From positions 62,001-126,000 of the forward strand of contig CAZNJE010000002.1 in the NCBI GenBank assembly GCA_964573295.1: 64,000 bases of DNA. Direction: 5' to 3'. How positions within the stretch are numbered: position 1 is the first letter of the stretch; every line of letters begins with the position of its first letter. Below, one piece after another: positions 52,682 through 59,754 of this stretch. Position numbers and translations under genes: made by a program. The stretch is from CAYQJL01 sp964573295 (GTDB lineage Bacteria; Eisenbacteria; RBG-16-71-46; CAIMUX01; WJJG01). The notes under the pieces were generated by a model. The model was not told where the DNA came from and searched no databases. It worked only from the letters and a program-made list of their open reading frames with translations.

Positions 52682-53377
52682 ATGATCACACGGTCGTGGA
52701 CCTACGGAATCGCCATGCTGCTGGTGGCAGCTCTATCGATGACGGTAGCGGCGCAGGCCGAGGAAACCAAGGGAGAGAATCCGCTCATGAATCCCGATAG
52801 CGACGCGGTCAACCAGCCCTCCCCAGAGGTATTCAAGGCCAAGTTCGAAACCACCAAGGGCGATGTCATCATCGAGGTTCACCGCGATTGGTCGCCGCGC
52901 GGCGCGCAGCGTTTCTACAACCTCGTCAAGAACGGCTTCTACGACGGCTGCCGGTTCTTCCGCGTAATCAGCGGTTTCATGGCGCAGGTGGGCATTAGCG
53001 GCGAACCCCAGGTCATGGCCAAGTGGCGCAACGCCAACATCATGGATGACAAGGTCACCCAGAGCAATACGCGGGGCTACGTCTCCTTCGCCAAGACCGG
53101 GGCCCCGAACTCCCGCTCCACACAGATCTTCATCAACTATCGGGACAATTCCGCGCTCGACCCTCAGGGCTTCTCGCCCTTCGGCAAGGTGATCGAGGGC
53201 ATGGAGGTCGTGGACAATCTCTACGCCGGTTACGGTGAGGGCGCCCCGCGCGGAAACGGCCCCTCGCAGATGCGTATCCAGAATGAAGGCAACGCCTATC
53301 TGGAGGAAGAATTCCCGAAACTGGACTACATCAAGACCGCGACCATCATTGAAGAGAGTGCCGGCGAGGACGAGTAG
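52682..53377 (+). CDS. Exported peptidyl-prolyl cis-trans isomerase, cyclophilin type
   Basis: A 231-residue protein. A signal peptide (GIAMLLVAALSMTVAAQA) leads to a cyclophilin domain beginning KFETTKGDVIIEVHRDW. Active-site segments FYDGCRFFRVISGFMAQVGI (catalytic Arg and Phe), FAKTGAPNSRSTQIFINYRD and FGKVIEGMEVVDNL are in order. It folds exported proteins in the periplasm. The C-terminal 30 residues are acidic and probably disordered. The start has AGGAGAGGAG upstream. A GC-rich hairpin follows at 53421. Confidence 0.94.
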   Translation: MITRSWTYGIAMLLVAALSMTVAAQAEETKGENPLMNPDSDAVNQPSPEVFKAKFETTKGDVIIEVHRDWSPRGAQRFYNLVKNGFYDGCRFFRVISGFMAQVGISGEPQVMAKWRNANIMDDKVTQSNTRGYVSFAKTGAPNSRSTQIFINYRDNSALDPQGFSPFGKVIEGMEVVDNLYAGYGEGAPRGNGPSQMRIQNEGNAYLEEEFPKLDYIKTATIIEESAGEDE

Positions 53378-53420
53378 GCGGACCCGCCTGAGGAGCTCTC
53401 TTCCCCAAGCGCATCCCGGG

Positions 53421-53446
53421 GGCAGCCGGCCCATCGTCCGGCTGCC
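53421..53446 (+). terminator. Hairpin after the cyclophilin gene
   Basis: Perfect 9-bp stem, GGCAGCCGG at 53421-53429 and CCGGCTGCC at 53438-53446, with an 8-nt loop, followed by TTGCCC. Flanking G and C runs could lengthen the stem. Confidence 0.6.
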
Positions 53447-53508
53447 TTGCCCCCGCTCCCGCCGGTAGCTGGCTCCGGCTGGCCGTCCCCCCGGAGAGGA
53501 TGACTACG

Positions 53509-54504
53509 ATGCCGCTGATTCCCCGCTATTGCTCGCAGTGCGGCGCCCCGGTCACCGCGCGGACCGTCGACGACCGCCAGCGGCAGGTCTGCTCGGTTTG
53601 CCACACAGTCTTCTACCAGAATCCCCTGCCGGTCGCCTCGGCCGTCGTGCTGAACGAGGATCGCGAGGTGTTGCTCGTACGGAGGGGCAACCAGCCGCAG
53701 CGCGGGATGTGGTGCCTGCCGATCGGTTTTGCCGAGCTCCAGGAGACGATCGCCGAAGCCGCCCTACGCGAACTGCACGAAGAAGCCGGCATCGGCGGCG
53801 AGATTCTTCATCTGCTCGACGCCAGCTCTACGCCCAGCGACTACTACGGCGATCTGCTGGTCGTCACTTTTGAGGTGCGCAAGACGGCGGGTACCGAATG
53901 CCCGGGCGACGACGCCACCGAGGCCGCCTACTTCCCCCTGGATGATCTGCCCGAGCTGGCCTTCAGCTCCAATGTGACGGCGCTGGCGCGGTGCCGCGAG
54001 CTTCACTCGGACGAGTGGGCCATCCAGGACTCATTCGTACGCTTCGATCAGGCACCGGACCCCGGCATGCTCTCCGATGCGCTCATTCTTCTGATCCAGC
54101 AGCAGGCTGCCCAGATTGCTTCGGCCTGGCTGGCGGAGGTGCGCACCCACCCCAGCACCCCCTCCTATCACCGAGCGGAGTTGTCCGTGCTGCGTGAACG
54201 CGCTCTCTGGGCCCTGGGGCAATTCGGACGCTGGCTGCGTGGCGAAGACCGGCCAGGCGAGGTTCGCGCCTTCTATCAGGAATTAGGACGAGAGCGCCTC
54301 ACCGAAGGGGTCCCTCTGCCCGAACTGCTCAGCTCACTCATGCTGCTACGCAAGCAGATCGTGCGCACCTCCCGTGCCCACAACATGTGGCAACGCACGA
54401 TCGAGGTCTATCGCGTGCTCGAACTGGACCGGCGTTTGGTGCTCTTCTTCGATCGCGCCATGTTCCATACCGCGAGTGGCTATCAAGAGGGCGCCCGGCC
54501 GTGA
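53509..54504 (+). CDS. NUDIX hydrolase fused to an RsbRD-N-like helical domain
   Basis: A 331-residue protein with three parts. Residues 5-35 form a zinc ribbon (YCSQCGAPV and QVCSVCHTVF, four Cys). Residues 40-165 are a NUDIX domain with the box GFAELQETIAEAALRELHEEAG (the REx2EE glutamates present), like ADP-ribose or NAD pyrophosphatases with the same ribbon. Residues 185-325 are all-helical (ALILLIQQQAAQIASAWLAE ... LLSSLMLLRKQIVRTSRAH ... RVLELDRRLVLFFDRAMFHT) and resemble the N-terminal sensor domain of RsbRD/stressosome and some histidine kinases. That combination is unusual. The start at 53509 has AGGA eight bases upstream; 53500 is an alternative. Confidence 0.82.
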   Translation: MPLIPRYCSQCGAPVTARTVDDRQRQVCSVCHTVFYQNPLPVASAVVLNEDREVLLVRRGNQPQRGMWCLPIGFAELQETIAEAALRELHEEAGIGGEILHLLDASSTPSDYYGDLLVVTFEVRKTAGTECPGDDATEAAYFPLDDLPELAFSSNVTALARCRELHSDEWAIQDSFVRFDQAPDPGMLSDALILLIQQQAAQIASAWLAEVRTHPSTPSYHRAELSVLRERALWALGQFGRWLRGEDRPGEVRAFYQELGRERLTEGVPLPELLSSLMLLRKQIVRTSRAHNMWQRTIEVYRVLELDRRLVLFFDRAMFHTASGYQEGARP

Positions 54505-54540
54505 GCGAGGATCCGGTCGAGGATCCGGGACTCGGGGGCG

Positions 54541-54582
54541 GGAAACTCAGGGCGGGATACTCAGGGCCGGAAACTCAGGTGG
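54541..54582. repeat. 14-bp tandem repeat, 3 copies
   Basis: Units ggaaactcagggcg, ggatactcagggcc and ggaaactcaggtgg at 54541, 54555 and 54569, just after the NUDIX gene. The remainder up to 54896 holds no supported gene; it is AT-richer at 54750-54830. Confidence 0.85.
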
Positions 54583-54896
54583 GCCAGAGACTGCCCAGAA
54601 GGTTCGAATCAGCCAAGGTCATGTATTTGTTGCCGTTGCGGCCGATACCTCCGTTCGAGAGGCGGCTCCGCCCGACCTCTACATTATAAAGGGGCTCCAT
54701 GAGCCAGGGAGGGGACGAGGAAGGGAGGGCCCCCGGCAGGTGAGAGATCTGTTAATCCCCGATTGCAATATTGTAAACTCTCGTCCGGTACAATGTAAAC
54801 TAACGCAGAATCTTCCACTGACAACTAGTTGCCTTACAAGGCATTCCCTGCGGCTGCCCGATGTCAGCCTCCGCAGATAGAGCGCAGATTTTCTGT

Positions 54897-54924
54897 TTGG
54901 ACCCTCGGGGTACCGTGCTATACT
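54897..54924 (+). promoter_or_regulatory. Promoter of the first Cys-rich protein gene
   Basis: TTGGAC (54897-54902), a 16-bp spacer and TATACT (54919-54924). Transcription would begin about 6-7 nt later, at the start of the conserved leader (54931). Confidence 0.65.
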
Positions 54925-54930
54925 CATCAC

Positions 54931-55118
54931 CGAGCCCCAAGACAAGTGCCACTGTGGGTTCCGAGGCTCCAAAGTGGAGCGGGAGTATGGCACGAAGGTT
55001 TCCGGTATCCTCAGTCAGGGTGGATGTGTGGAGAGGGGAAGGCTCCCGACAGGGAGTGGGTAGCTTCCCAAGGCCCTTTTGCATCAGTGGTAAGATTTGC
55101 GCTAAGGAGGTCAACGCA
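54931..55118 (+). ncRNA. Structured 5' leader RNA, copy 1 (undescribed candidate)
   Basis: A 188-nt untranslated leader. It shares its layout with the leader of the next gene (56458-56646). Stems: I, GAGCCC 54932-54937 with GGGTTC 54956-54961 (one G-U pair); II, GCTCC 54966-54970 with GGAGC 54976-54980, 5-nt loop; III, ATCC 55007-55010 with GGAT 55022-55025, 11-nt loop; IV, outer GGGAAG 55036-55041 with CTTCCC 55064-55069 and inner CTCCC 55043-55047 with GGGAG 55052-55056. The 3' end, TTGCGCTAAGGAGGTCAACG (55098-55117), contains the ribosome-binding site. Compared with copy 2, stems II, III and IV change both partners together. I do not recognise any known riboswitch class. It may sense a ligand, temperature or protein, or stabilise the mRNA. 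Confidence 0.65.
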
Positions 55119-56162
55119 ATGAAAAGAGTGCTTCTGGCTCTAGCGTTACTCGGCTTTGTGGCGGGTGCGGGCGCCGTTCCGAACGATCTGTCGAATGGCG
55201 TTTTCATCACCCATGCCCCTGCCGGTTTCGCATACTCGGCTGGACTGGACTGGTGCGCCGAATATGACGCTCAGTACGGCATTGCCAGCTGCGAAGAGCA
55301 GAACAACAACATGCCGATCACGAGTTCCAACGTCGACCCGACCCTGTTCTATGTCGTTGCGGCGTGGAACGAGGACAAGCTTTGGTGCGGTTCCGAGTTC
55401 GGTATCAGCCCCGACTTTGACGAACTCTTTTACTTCACGGAGTATGGTGCCTGCCTGCCGAACCACCTCGAGATCTCGACCGATGGTTGGCCCGGCGCTG
55501 GTGAGGGTACCGCGGTAGTGGCCACCGATATTCAGTGGGAAGGCAACTTCCAGGCTGTCTATCACTTCCTCGGCTACACCTACTACACGACCCGGATTCA
55601 GCTGGATGTCGACCCGGCCCAGGACTTCGCTGGCACGGGCAACTGCGACACTCCGCCCTTGATCTGGGATGCCGTGGCCTTGGGTGCCGTGGGTACCGGT
55701 GACGACATGGGTGAGGCTGTCTGCCCGCCGGCCGGTCCCGATCCCGAGGCTTGCTGCTTCGAGGACGGTTCCTGCGAGCTGATGCTGGAGTTCGAGTGCG
55801 AAACCGCCGGTGGTATCTTCTACGGCGGTCCTTGCGACCCGAATCCCTGCCCTCAGATGCCCCAGCCCGGTGCGTGCTGCATCGAGACCGGTGAGTGCTT
55901 CTTCGTCCTCGAGGATGACTGCAACACCATCGGTGGCGAGTTCTTGGGTGAAGGTACCGTCTGCGATCCGAACCCCTGCCCGCAGCCGCCCGAGGCTGTG
56001 TGCTGCGTGGGTGAGGAGTGCTACATCGTGAACGAGTTCGAGTGCGCGGACATGCAGGGTGTTTTCCACCCCGAGTGGGACACCTGCGATCCGAACCCGT
56101 GCGAGGATCCGGTTCCGGCTGACGACAACAGCTGGGGTTCGATCAAGGCTCTGTATCGCTAA
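55119..56162 (+). CDS. Secreted Cys-rich repeat protein, paralogue 1
   Basis: A 347-residue exported protein. A signal peptide (MKRVLLALALLGFVAGAGA) is followed by a domain of about 190 residues with a few Cys (ITHAPAGFAYSAGLDWCAEY, YGACLPNHLEISTDGWPGAG). The C-terminal third has three Cys-rich units of the type ACC-G-C-C-GG-F-C-PNPC (EACCFEDGSCELMLEFECE, GACCIETGECFFVLEDDCN, AVCCVGEECYIVNEFECA), each closed by CDPNPC. Units like these are also seen in planctomycetal and FCB secreted proteins. The last nine residues are WGSIKALYR. A near-identical paralogue follows downstream. Codons are regular for the window. Function unknown; many Cys imply disulfides outside the cell. The start has AAGGAGG seven bases upstream. 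Confidence 0.88.
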   Translation: MKRVLLALALLGFVAGAGAVPNDLSNGVFITHAPAGFAYSAGLDWCAEYDAQYGIASCEEQNNNMPITSSNVDPTLFYVVAAWNEDKLWCGSEFGISPDFDELFYFTEYGACLPNHLEISTDGWPGAGEGTAVVATDIQWEGNFQAVYHFLGYTYYTTRIQLDVDPAQDFAGTGNCDTPPLIWDAVALGAVGTGDDMGEAVCPPAGPDPEACCFEDGSCELMLEFECETAGGIFYGGPCDPNPCPQMPQPGACCIETGECFFVLEDDCNTIGGEFLGEGTVCDPNPCPQPPEAVCCVGEECYIVNEFECADMQGVFHPEWDTCDPNPCEDPVPADDNSWGSIKALYR

Positions 56163-56223
56163 GCGATGCTGAGGCCGGTGAGTCCCGTTTCGGCGGGATT
56201 CACGCTCGTTCGATGACGGGTAT

Positions 56224-56247
56224 GGCCCCCTCCTTCGGGAGGGGGCC
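56224..56247 (+). terminator. Rho-independent terminator after paralogue 1
   Basis: Perfect 10-bp stem GGCCCCCTCC (56224-56233) and GGAGGGGGCC (56238-56247) with a TTCG tetraloop, followed by ATTTCTGT. A second hairpin (GTGAGTCCCG with CGGGATTCAC, 56177-56202) precedes it. Confidence 0.9.
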
Positions 56248-56444
56248 ATTTCTGTGATGTGCGATCGGATCAAGCCGGGACGTTTATCTCCTGCAGAGGT
56301 GTCGTACACTTGCTCCACCTAAGCGTTTTCTCGAGAGAAGTTTGATTCGTAACTCTCCTAGACTGAACACCTTGCAGAAACCGGGATTTCCCCCAAACTT
56401 GCACATTCCCTGTCTGCCATCTTCCCTTTCGGGTTCGCATCGAG

Positions 56445-56450
56445 TACGAT
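56445..56450 (+). promoter_or_regulatory. -10 element of the second Cys-rich protein gene
   Basis: TACGAT, 7 nt before the start of the conserved leader at 56458, the same distance (within one base) as TATACT in front of copy 1. A clear -35 was not found. Confidence 0.45.
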
Positions 56451-56457
56451 GATCTTG

Positions 56458-56646
56458 CGAGCCCCAAGAAGTGCCATGTGGGCTCGGAGGACTCGTCACC
56501 CGAGTCCATGTTCGGCACGATCGTTCCGGTGTCCTCAGCGAGGGTGGACGTGAGGAGAGGGGAAGGCTTCCGACCAGGAAGTGGGTACTTCCCGAGACCT
56601 ACATCTATGCATCCGTGTTTGAACTTGCGCTAAGGAGGTCAACGTG
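56458..56646 (+). ncRNA. Structured 5' leader RNA, copy 2 (undescribed candidate)
   Basis: A 189-nt leader homologous to 54931-55118. Stems: I, CGAGCCC 56458-56464 with GGGCTCG 56480-56486; II, GGACTCG 56489-56495 with CGAGTCC 56501-56507, 5-nt loop; III, GTCC 56531-56534 with GGAC 56546-56549, 11-nt loop nearly identical to copy 1; IV, outer GGGAAG 56560-56565 with CTTCCC 56588-56593 and inner CTTCC 56567-56571 with GGAAG 56577-56581. Base pairs altered on both sides relative to copy 1: two in stem II (C-G to G-C next to the loop, G-C to A-T at the base), one in stem III (A-T to G-C), one in stem IV (C-G to T-A). The leader ends with the same TTGCGCTAAGGAGGTCAACG. Confidence 0.65.
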
Positions 56647-57684
56647 ATGAAACGTATGCTTCTGGCTCTAGCGCTACTCGTTTCCGTGGTGGGTGTGAAT
56701 GCCGATCCCAGCAACCTGGAGAGCGGCGTCTTTATCACGCACGCCCCGCCCGGCTTCGTCTACTCGGCTGGCATGGACTGGTGCGCCGAGTACGACGTGC
56801 AATACGGAATCGTGAGCTGCGACGAGCAGAACACCAACATGCCGGCCCTGGGAGACCCGACCAACCCAACCCTCTTCTACGTCGTGGCGGCGTGGGACGA
56901 GGCGAAGCTTTGGTGCGGAACCGAGTTCGGCATCAGCCCCGACTTCGATGAGGCATTCTACTTCACCGAGTATGGTGCCTGCCTGCCGAACCACCTCGAG
57001 ATCTCGACCGATGGTTGGCCCGGCGCTGGTGAGGGGACCGCGGTCGTGGCCACTGACATTCAGTGGGAAGGCAACTTCGTGGCCGTCTACCACTTCCTCG
57101 GGTACTGCTACTACAGTACGGAGATCGCGCTGGACGTCGATCCGGCTCAGAACTTCGCGGGGACGGGCAACTGCAACATTCCGCCCCAGATCTGGGACGC
57201 GGTCTGCCTCGGTGTGATGGGAACGGGTGACAATCCGGGCGCCGAATGCTGTCCGGAGTCACCCGCGCTGTTCGCCTGCTGCTTCGATGATGGATCGTGC
57301 GAGCTGCTGGCCGAGTATGACTGCGATCAGGCCGGCGGCGTGTTCCATCCCGAGTGGGACTACTGCGAACCCAACCCGTGTCCGCCGCCGGATGAGCCCG
57401 GTGCGTGTTGTCTGGAAACGGGCGAGTGCTTCTTCATCCTCGAGGAAGACTGCGGCACGATCGGTGGGGACTTCCTGGGCCAGGGCATCCCCTGCGAGCC
57501 CAACCCCTGTCCCCAGCCGACCGTCTGCTGCGTGGGTGAGCTTTGTTACATTGTCTTCAGCGAGGAGGAGTGCATCGCGCTCGACGGTGATTGGTATCCC
57601 GAGTGGGATACGTGCGACCCGAATCCGTGTCCGACTCCTTCGGACGGCGACACGTGGGGTTCGATCAAAGTTCTGTACCGCTAG
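56647..57684 (+). CDS. Secreted Cys-rich repeat protein, paralogue 2
   Basis: A 345-residue protein, closely similar over its full length to paralogue 1 (shared ITHAP-GF-YSAG-DWCAEYD, YFTEYGACLPNHLEISTDGW, VVATDIQWEGNF). It also has a signal peptide (MKRMLLALALLVSVVGVNA), three Cys-rich PNPC units and the C-terminal WGSIKVLYR. The start at 56647 (ATG directly after an in-frame GTG) corresponds to the paralogue's start, with AAGGAGG in the same place. The two genes arose by tandem duplication including the leader. Differences are spread along the protein, and both frames are intact, so both copies appear to be under selection. Function unknown. Confidence 0.88.
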   Translation: MKRMLLALALLVSVVGVNADPSNLESGVFITHAPPGFVYSAGMDWCAEYDVQYGIVSCDEQNTNMPALGDPTNPTLFYVVAAWDEAKLWCGTEFGISPDFDEAFYFTEYGACLPNHLEISTDGWPGAGEGTAVVATDIQWEGNFVAVYHFLGYCYYSTEIALDVDPAQNFAGTGNCNIPPQIWDAVCLGVMGTGDNPGAECCPESPALFACCFDDGSCELLAEYDCDQAGGVFHPEWDYCEPNPCPPPDEPGACCLETGECFFILEEDCGTIGGDFLGQGIPCEPNPCPQPTVCCVGELCYIVFSEEECIALDGDWYPEWDTCDPNPCPTPSDGDTWGSIKVLYR

Positions 57685-57793
57685 ATCGAATCTACTCGGA
57701 CGCGCAGGAGAGCGTCCATGAAACCGAACCCGTGATGGCCGGGTCCAGCTCCGGCGGAGCCGGCGGTCACGCGGCTAGGGACTGCAGGCGAAC

Positions 57794-57825
57794 GAGCGGC
57801 TTTCTCCTTTGGGAGAGAGCCGCTC
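57794..57825 (+). terminator. Rho-independent terminator after paralogue 2
   Basis: 14-bp stem (57794-57807 with 57812-57825, one G-U pair), TTTG loop, tail TCGCCTTTCT. The rest of 57685-58023 up to the pgi start holds no gene; GGAGGAG at 58012-58018 is the pgi ribosome-binding site. Confidence 0.9.
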
Positions 57826-58023
57826 TCGCCTTTCTATGCTCCCCGCCAGTCTGTATGCTGGGCCTGTGGCCACGCCAGGACGCACTCCGGTCCGGTGTTG
57901 GTTACGACCGGGCGTGTGCCGATCGCCCCGGCCGTCGTCGGTCGCCCTCGGCAGTGTGCCGGTTGACCCCGGCCATGTGGCGGCCGCGCTCTGATCGTGA
58001 ACATCAACTGGGGAGGAGATGCC

Positions 58024-59598
58024 ATGCCCGACCGGTGGCAGCGCTTCCGCGCAGACCTCATCGAAGAACCCGTCCTCGGGTTTCGCCTCGATACCAGCCG
58101 GATGCTGAGTGACGCAAACCGCCTCGATGCGCTTCGCGATGGCATCACCGATGCCTTTGGCCAGATGAAGGCGCTGGAGGAGGGGGCGATCGCAAACCCC
58201 GACGAAAACCGCCGTGTCGGTCACTACTGGCTGCGCTCTCCCGAGCTTGCCCCCGAGACATCACTCACCGAGGCCATTCGCGCGACGAAAGAGAGAATCA
58301 AGCAGTTCTCGGCTGATATCCATGCCGGCCGCATCCAGGGTGCGGCCGGCCCCTTCCGCCGTCTGCTGCTCGTGGGCATCGGCGGTTCGGCTTTGGGGCC
58401 CCAACTCGTCGCCGACGCGCTGGGCGGTCCCGGTGACCGCCTGGTCCCGCACTTCATCGACAACACCGATCCCGACGGGATCGACCGTACCCTGGCCCTG
58501 ATCGGCGAGGACTTGCCCGCTACGCTGGTCCTGATCATCTCGAAGTCGGGCGGCACCAAGGAAACCCGCAACGGCATGTTCGAGGTTAGACAGGCGTTCG
58601 AGCAGGCAGGTCTAGCGTTTCCCGCCCAGACGGTGGTGATCACCGGCGAGGGAAGCGCGCTCGATGAGCTGGCCAAGCGGGAGGGATTCCTCGCCCGTTT
58701 CCCGATGTGGGACTGGGTGGGAGGTCGCACGTCGGTCACCTCGGCCGTCGGCCTGCTCCCAGCGGCCTTGCAAGGTATCGACATCGACGCACTGCTCGAA
58801 GGCGCCCGCCGCATGGACGAGTTGACCCGCCGTGACGATCCCGACCACAATCCCGCCGCGCGGATGGCGCTGCACTGGCACGCCGCCGGTGAGGGCCGCG
58901 GACGGAGGGATCTGGTCGTACTGCCCTATAAGGACCGGCTGATATTGCTCAGCCGCTACCTCCAGCAGCTGGTCATGGAGTCGATCGGCAAGGAGAAGAA
59001 TCTGGCCGGTGATGTTGTTCACCAAGGCTTCACCGTGTACGGCAACAAGGGCTCGACCGATCAGCACGCGTTCATCCAACAGCTGCGGGAAGGTCCCAAC
59101 GACTTCTTCATCACCTTCATCGAGGTGTTGCGGGATCGCCCGGGCGAGAGTCTCGAAGTGGAACCCGGGGTCACCTCGGGCGACTACCTGCTCGGCTTCT
59201 TGCTCGGAACCCGCGAGGCTCTGCACGAGGCCCAACGCAGCTCGATGACGATCACGATTCCCCAGGTCGATGCCATCTCGCTGGGGGCGCTGATCGCCCT
59301 CTACGAGCGCACGGTGGGCCTCTACGCCAGCTTGATCGGGATCAATCCCTACCATCAGCCCGGCGTCGAGGCCGGCAAGCGAGCCGCCGGCGATGTACTC
59401 GCGCTACAGGGACAGCTGCTGGACATTCTCACCGCGGCCGGCACGGAAACGTTGACCGTCTCTGAGATCGCCGCCCGCCTGCAGGCCGAGCCCCGCGTGG
59501 ACCAGATCTTCCATCTGCTCGAACATCTGGCGGCCAACGGGCGCCTGCACGTGGTGCGCCAAGGACAGGCAGGCGATCATCGCTATTCCCTGGTGTGA
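58024..59598 (+). CDS. pgi: Glucose-6-phosphate isomerase
   Basis: A 524-residue glycolytic enzyme. Recognisable motifs: LLVGIGGSALGPQLVADAL, LIISKSGGTKETRNGM (sugar-phosphate binding), FPMWDWVGGRTSVTSAVGLL, GNKGSTDQHAFIQQL (catalytic Glu/His region) and GVEAGKRAAGD with the C-terminal Lys. The last 65 residues (ETLTVSEIAARLQAEPRVDQ then IFHLLEHLAANGRLHV) form an added winged-helix-like domain, as in a cyanobacterial/FCB subgroup of Pgi. The start at 58024 has GGGGAGGAG five bases upstream. It is a single-gene unit after a terminator. Confidence 0.94.
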   Translation: MPDRWQRFRADLIEEPVLGFRLDTSRMLSDANRLDALRDGITDAFGQMKALEEGAIANPDENRRVGHYWLRSPELAPETSLTEAIRATKERIKQFSADIHAGRIQGAAGPFRRLLLVGIGGSALGPQLVADALGGPGDRLVPHFIDNTDPDGIDRTLALIGEDLPATLVLIISKSGGTKETRNGMFEVRQAFEQAGLAFPAQTVVITGEGSALDELAKREGFLARFPMWDWVGGRTSVTSAVGLLPAALQGIDIDALLEGARRMDELTRRDDPDHNPAARMALHWHAAGEGRGRRDLVVLPYKDRLILLSRYLQQLVMESIGKEKNLAGDVVHQGFTVYGNKGSTDQHAFIQQLREGPNDFFITFIEVLRDRPGESLEVEPGVTSGDYLLGFLLGTREALHEAQRSSMTITIPQVDAISLGALIALYERTVGLYASLIGINPYHQPGVEAGKRAAGDVLALQGQLLDILTAAGTETLTVSEIAARLQAEPRVDQIFHLLEHLAANGRLHVVRQGQAGDHRYSLV

Positions 59599-59754
59599 GG
59601 ACTCCTGAATCCGCTCAGGCACTGCCGCACCCGTCTGTACTCGTCTGATCTTGTTTGGGAGTCCAGTCCGGACCGGGTCATGGTAGAATGGAAACGTCAC
59701 CCGCTCGCATCAGATGGCGCAATGCGCAATCCAGCATCCAAGGGGGCTCTCGCC

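Noticed and set aside
54601..54640. GGTTCGAATC, resembling a tRNA T-loop
   Set aside because: The flanking bases do not form a T-stem and no acceptor, D or anticodon arms can be drawn around it.
54931..55118. Known riboswitch such as c-di-GMP (GEMM), cobalamin or guanidine class
   Set aside because: Conserved core sequences of these classes were looked for and not found; only general features such as a GGGTAG-like segment occur.
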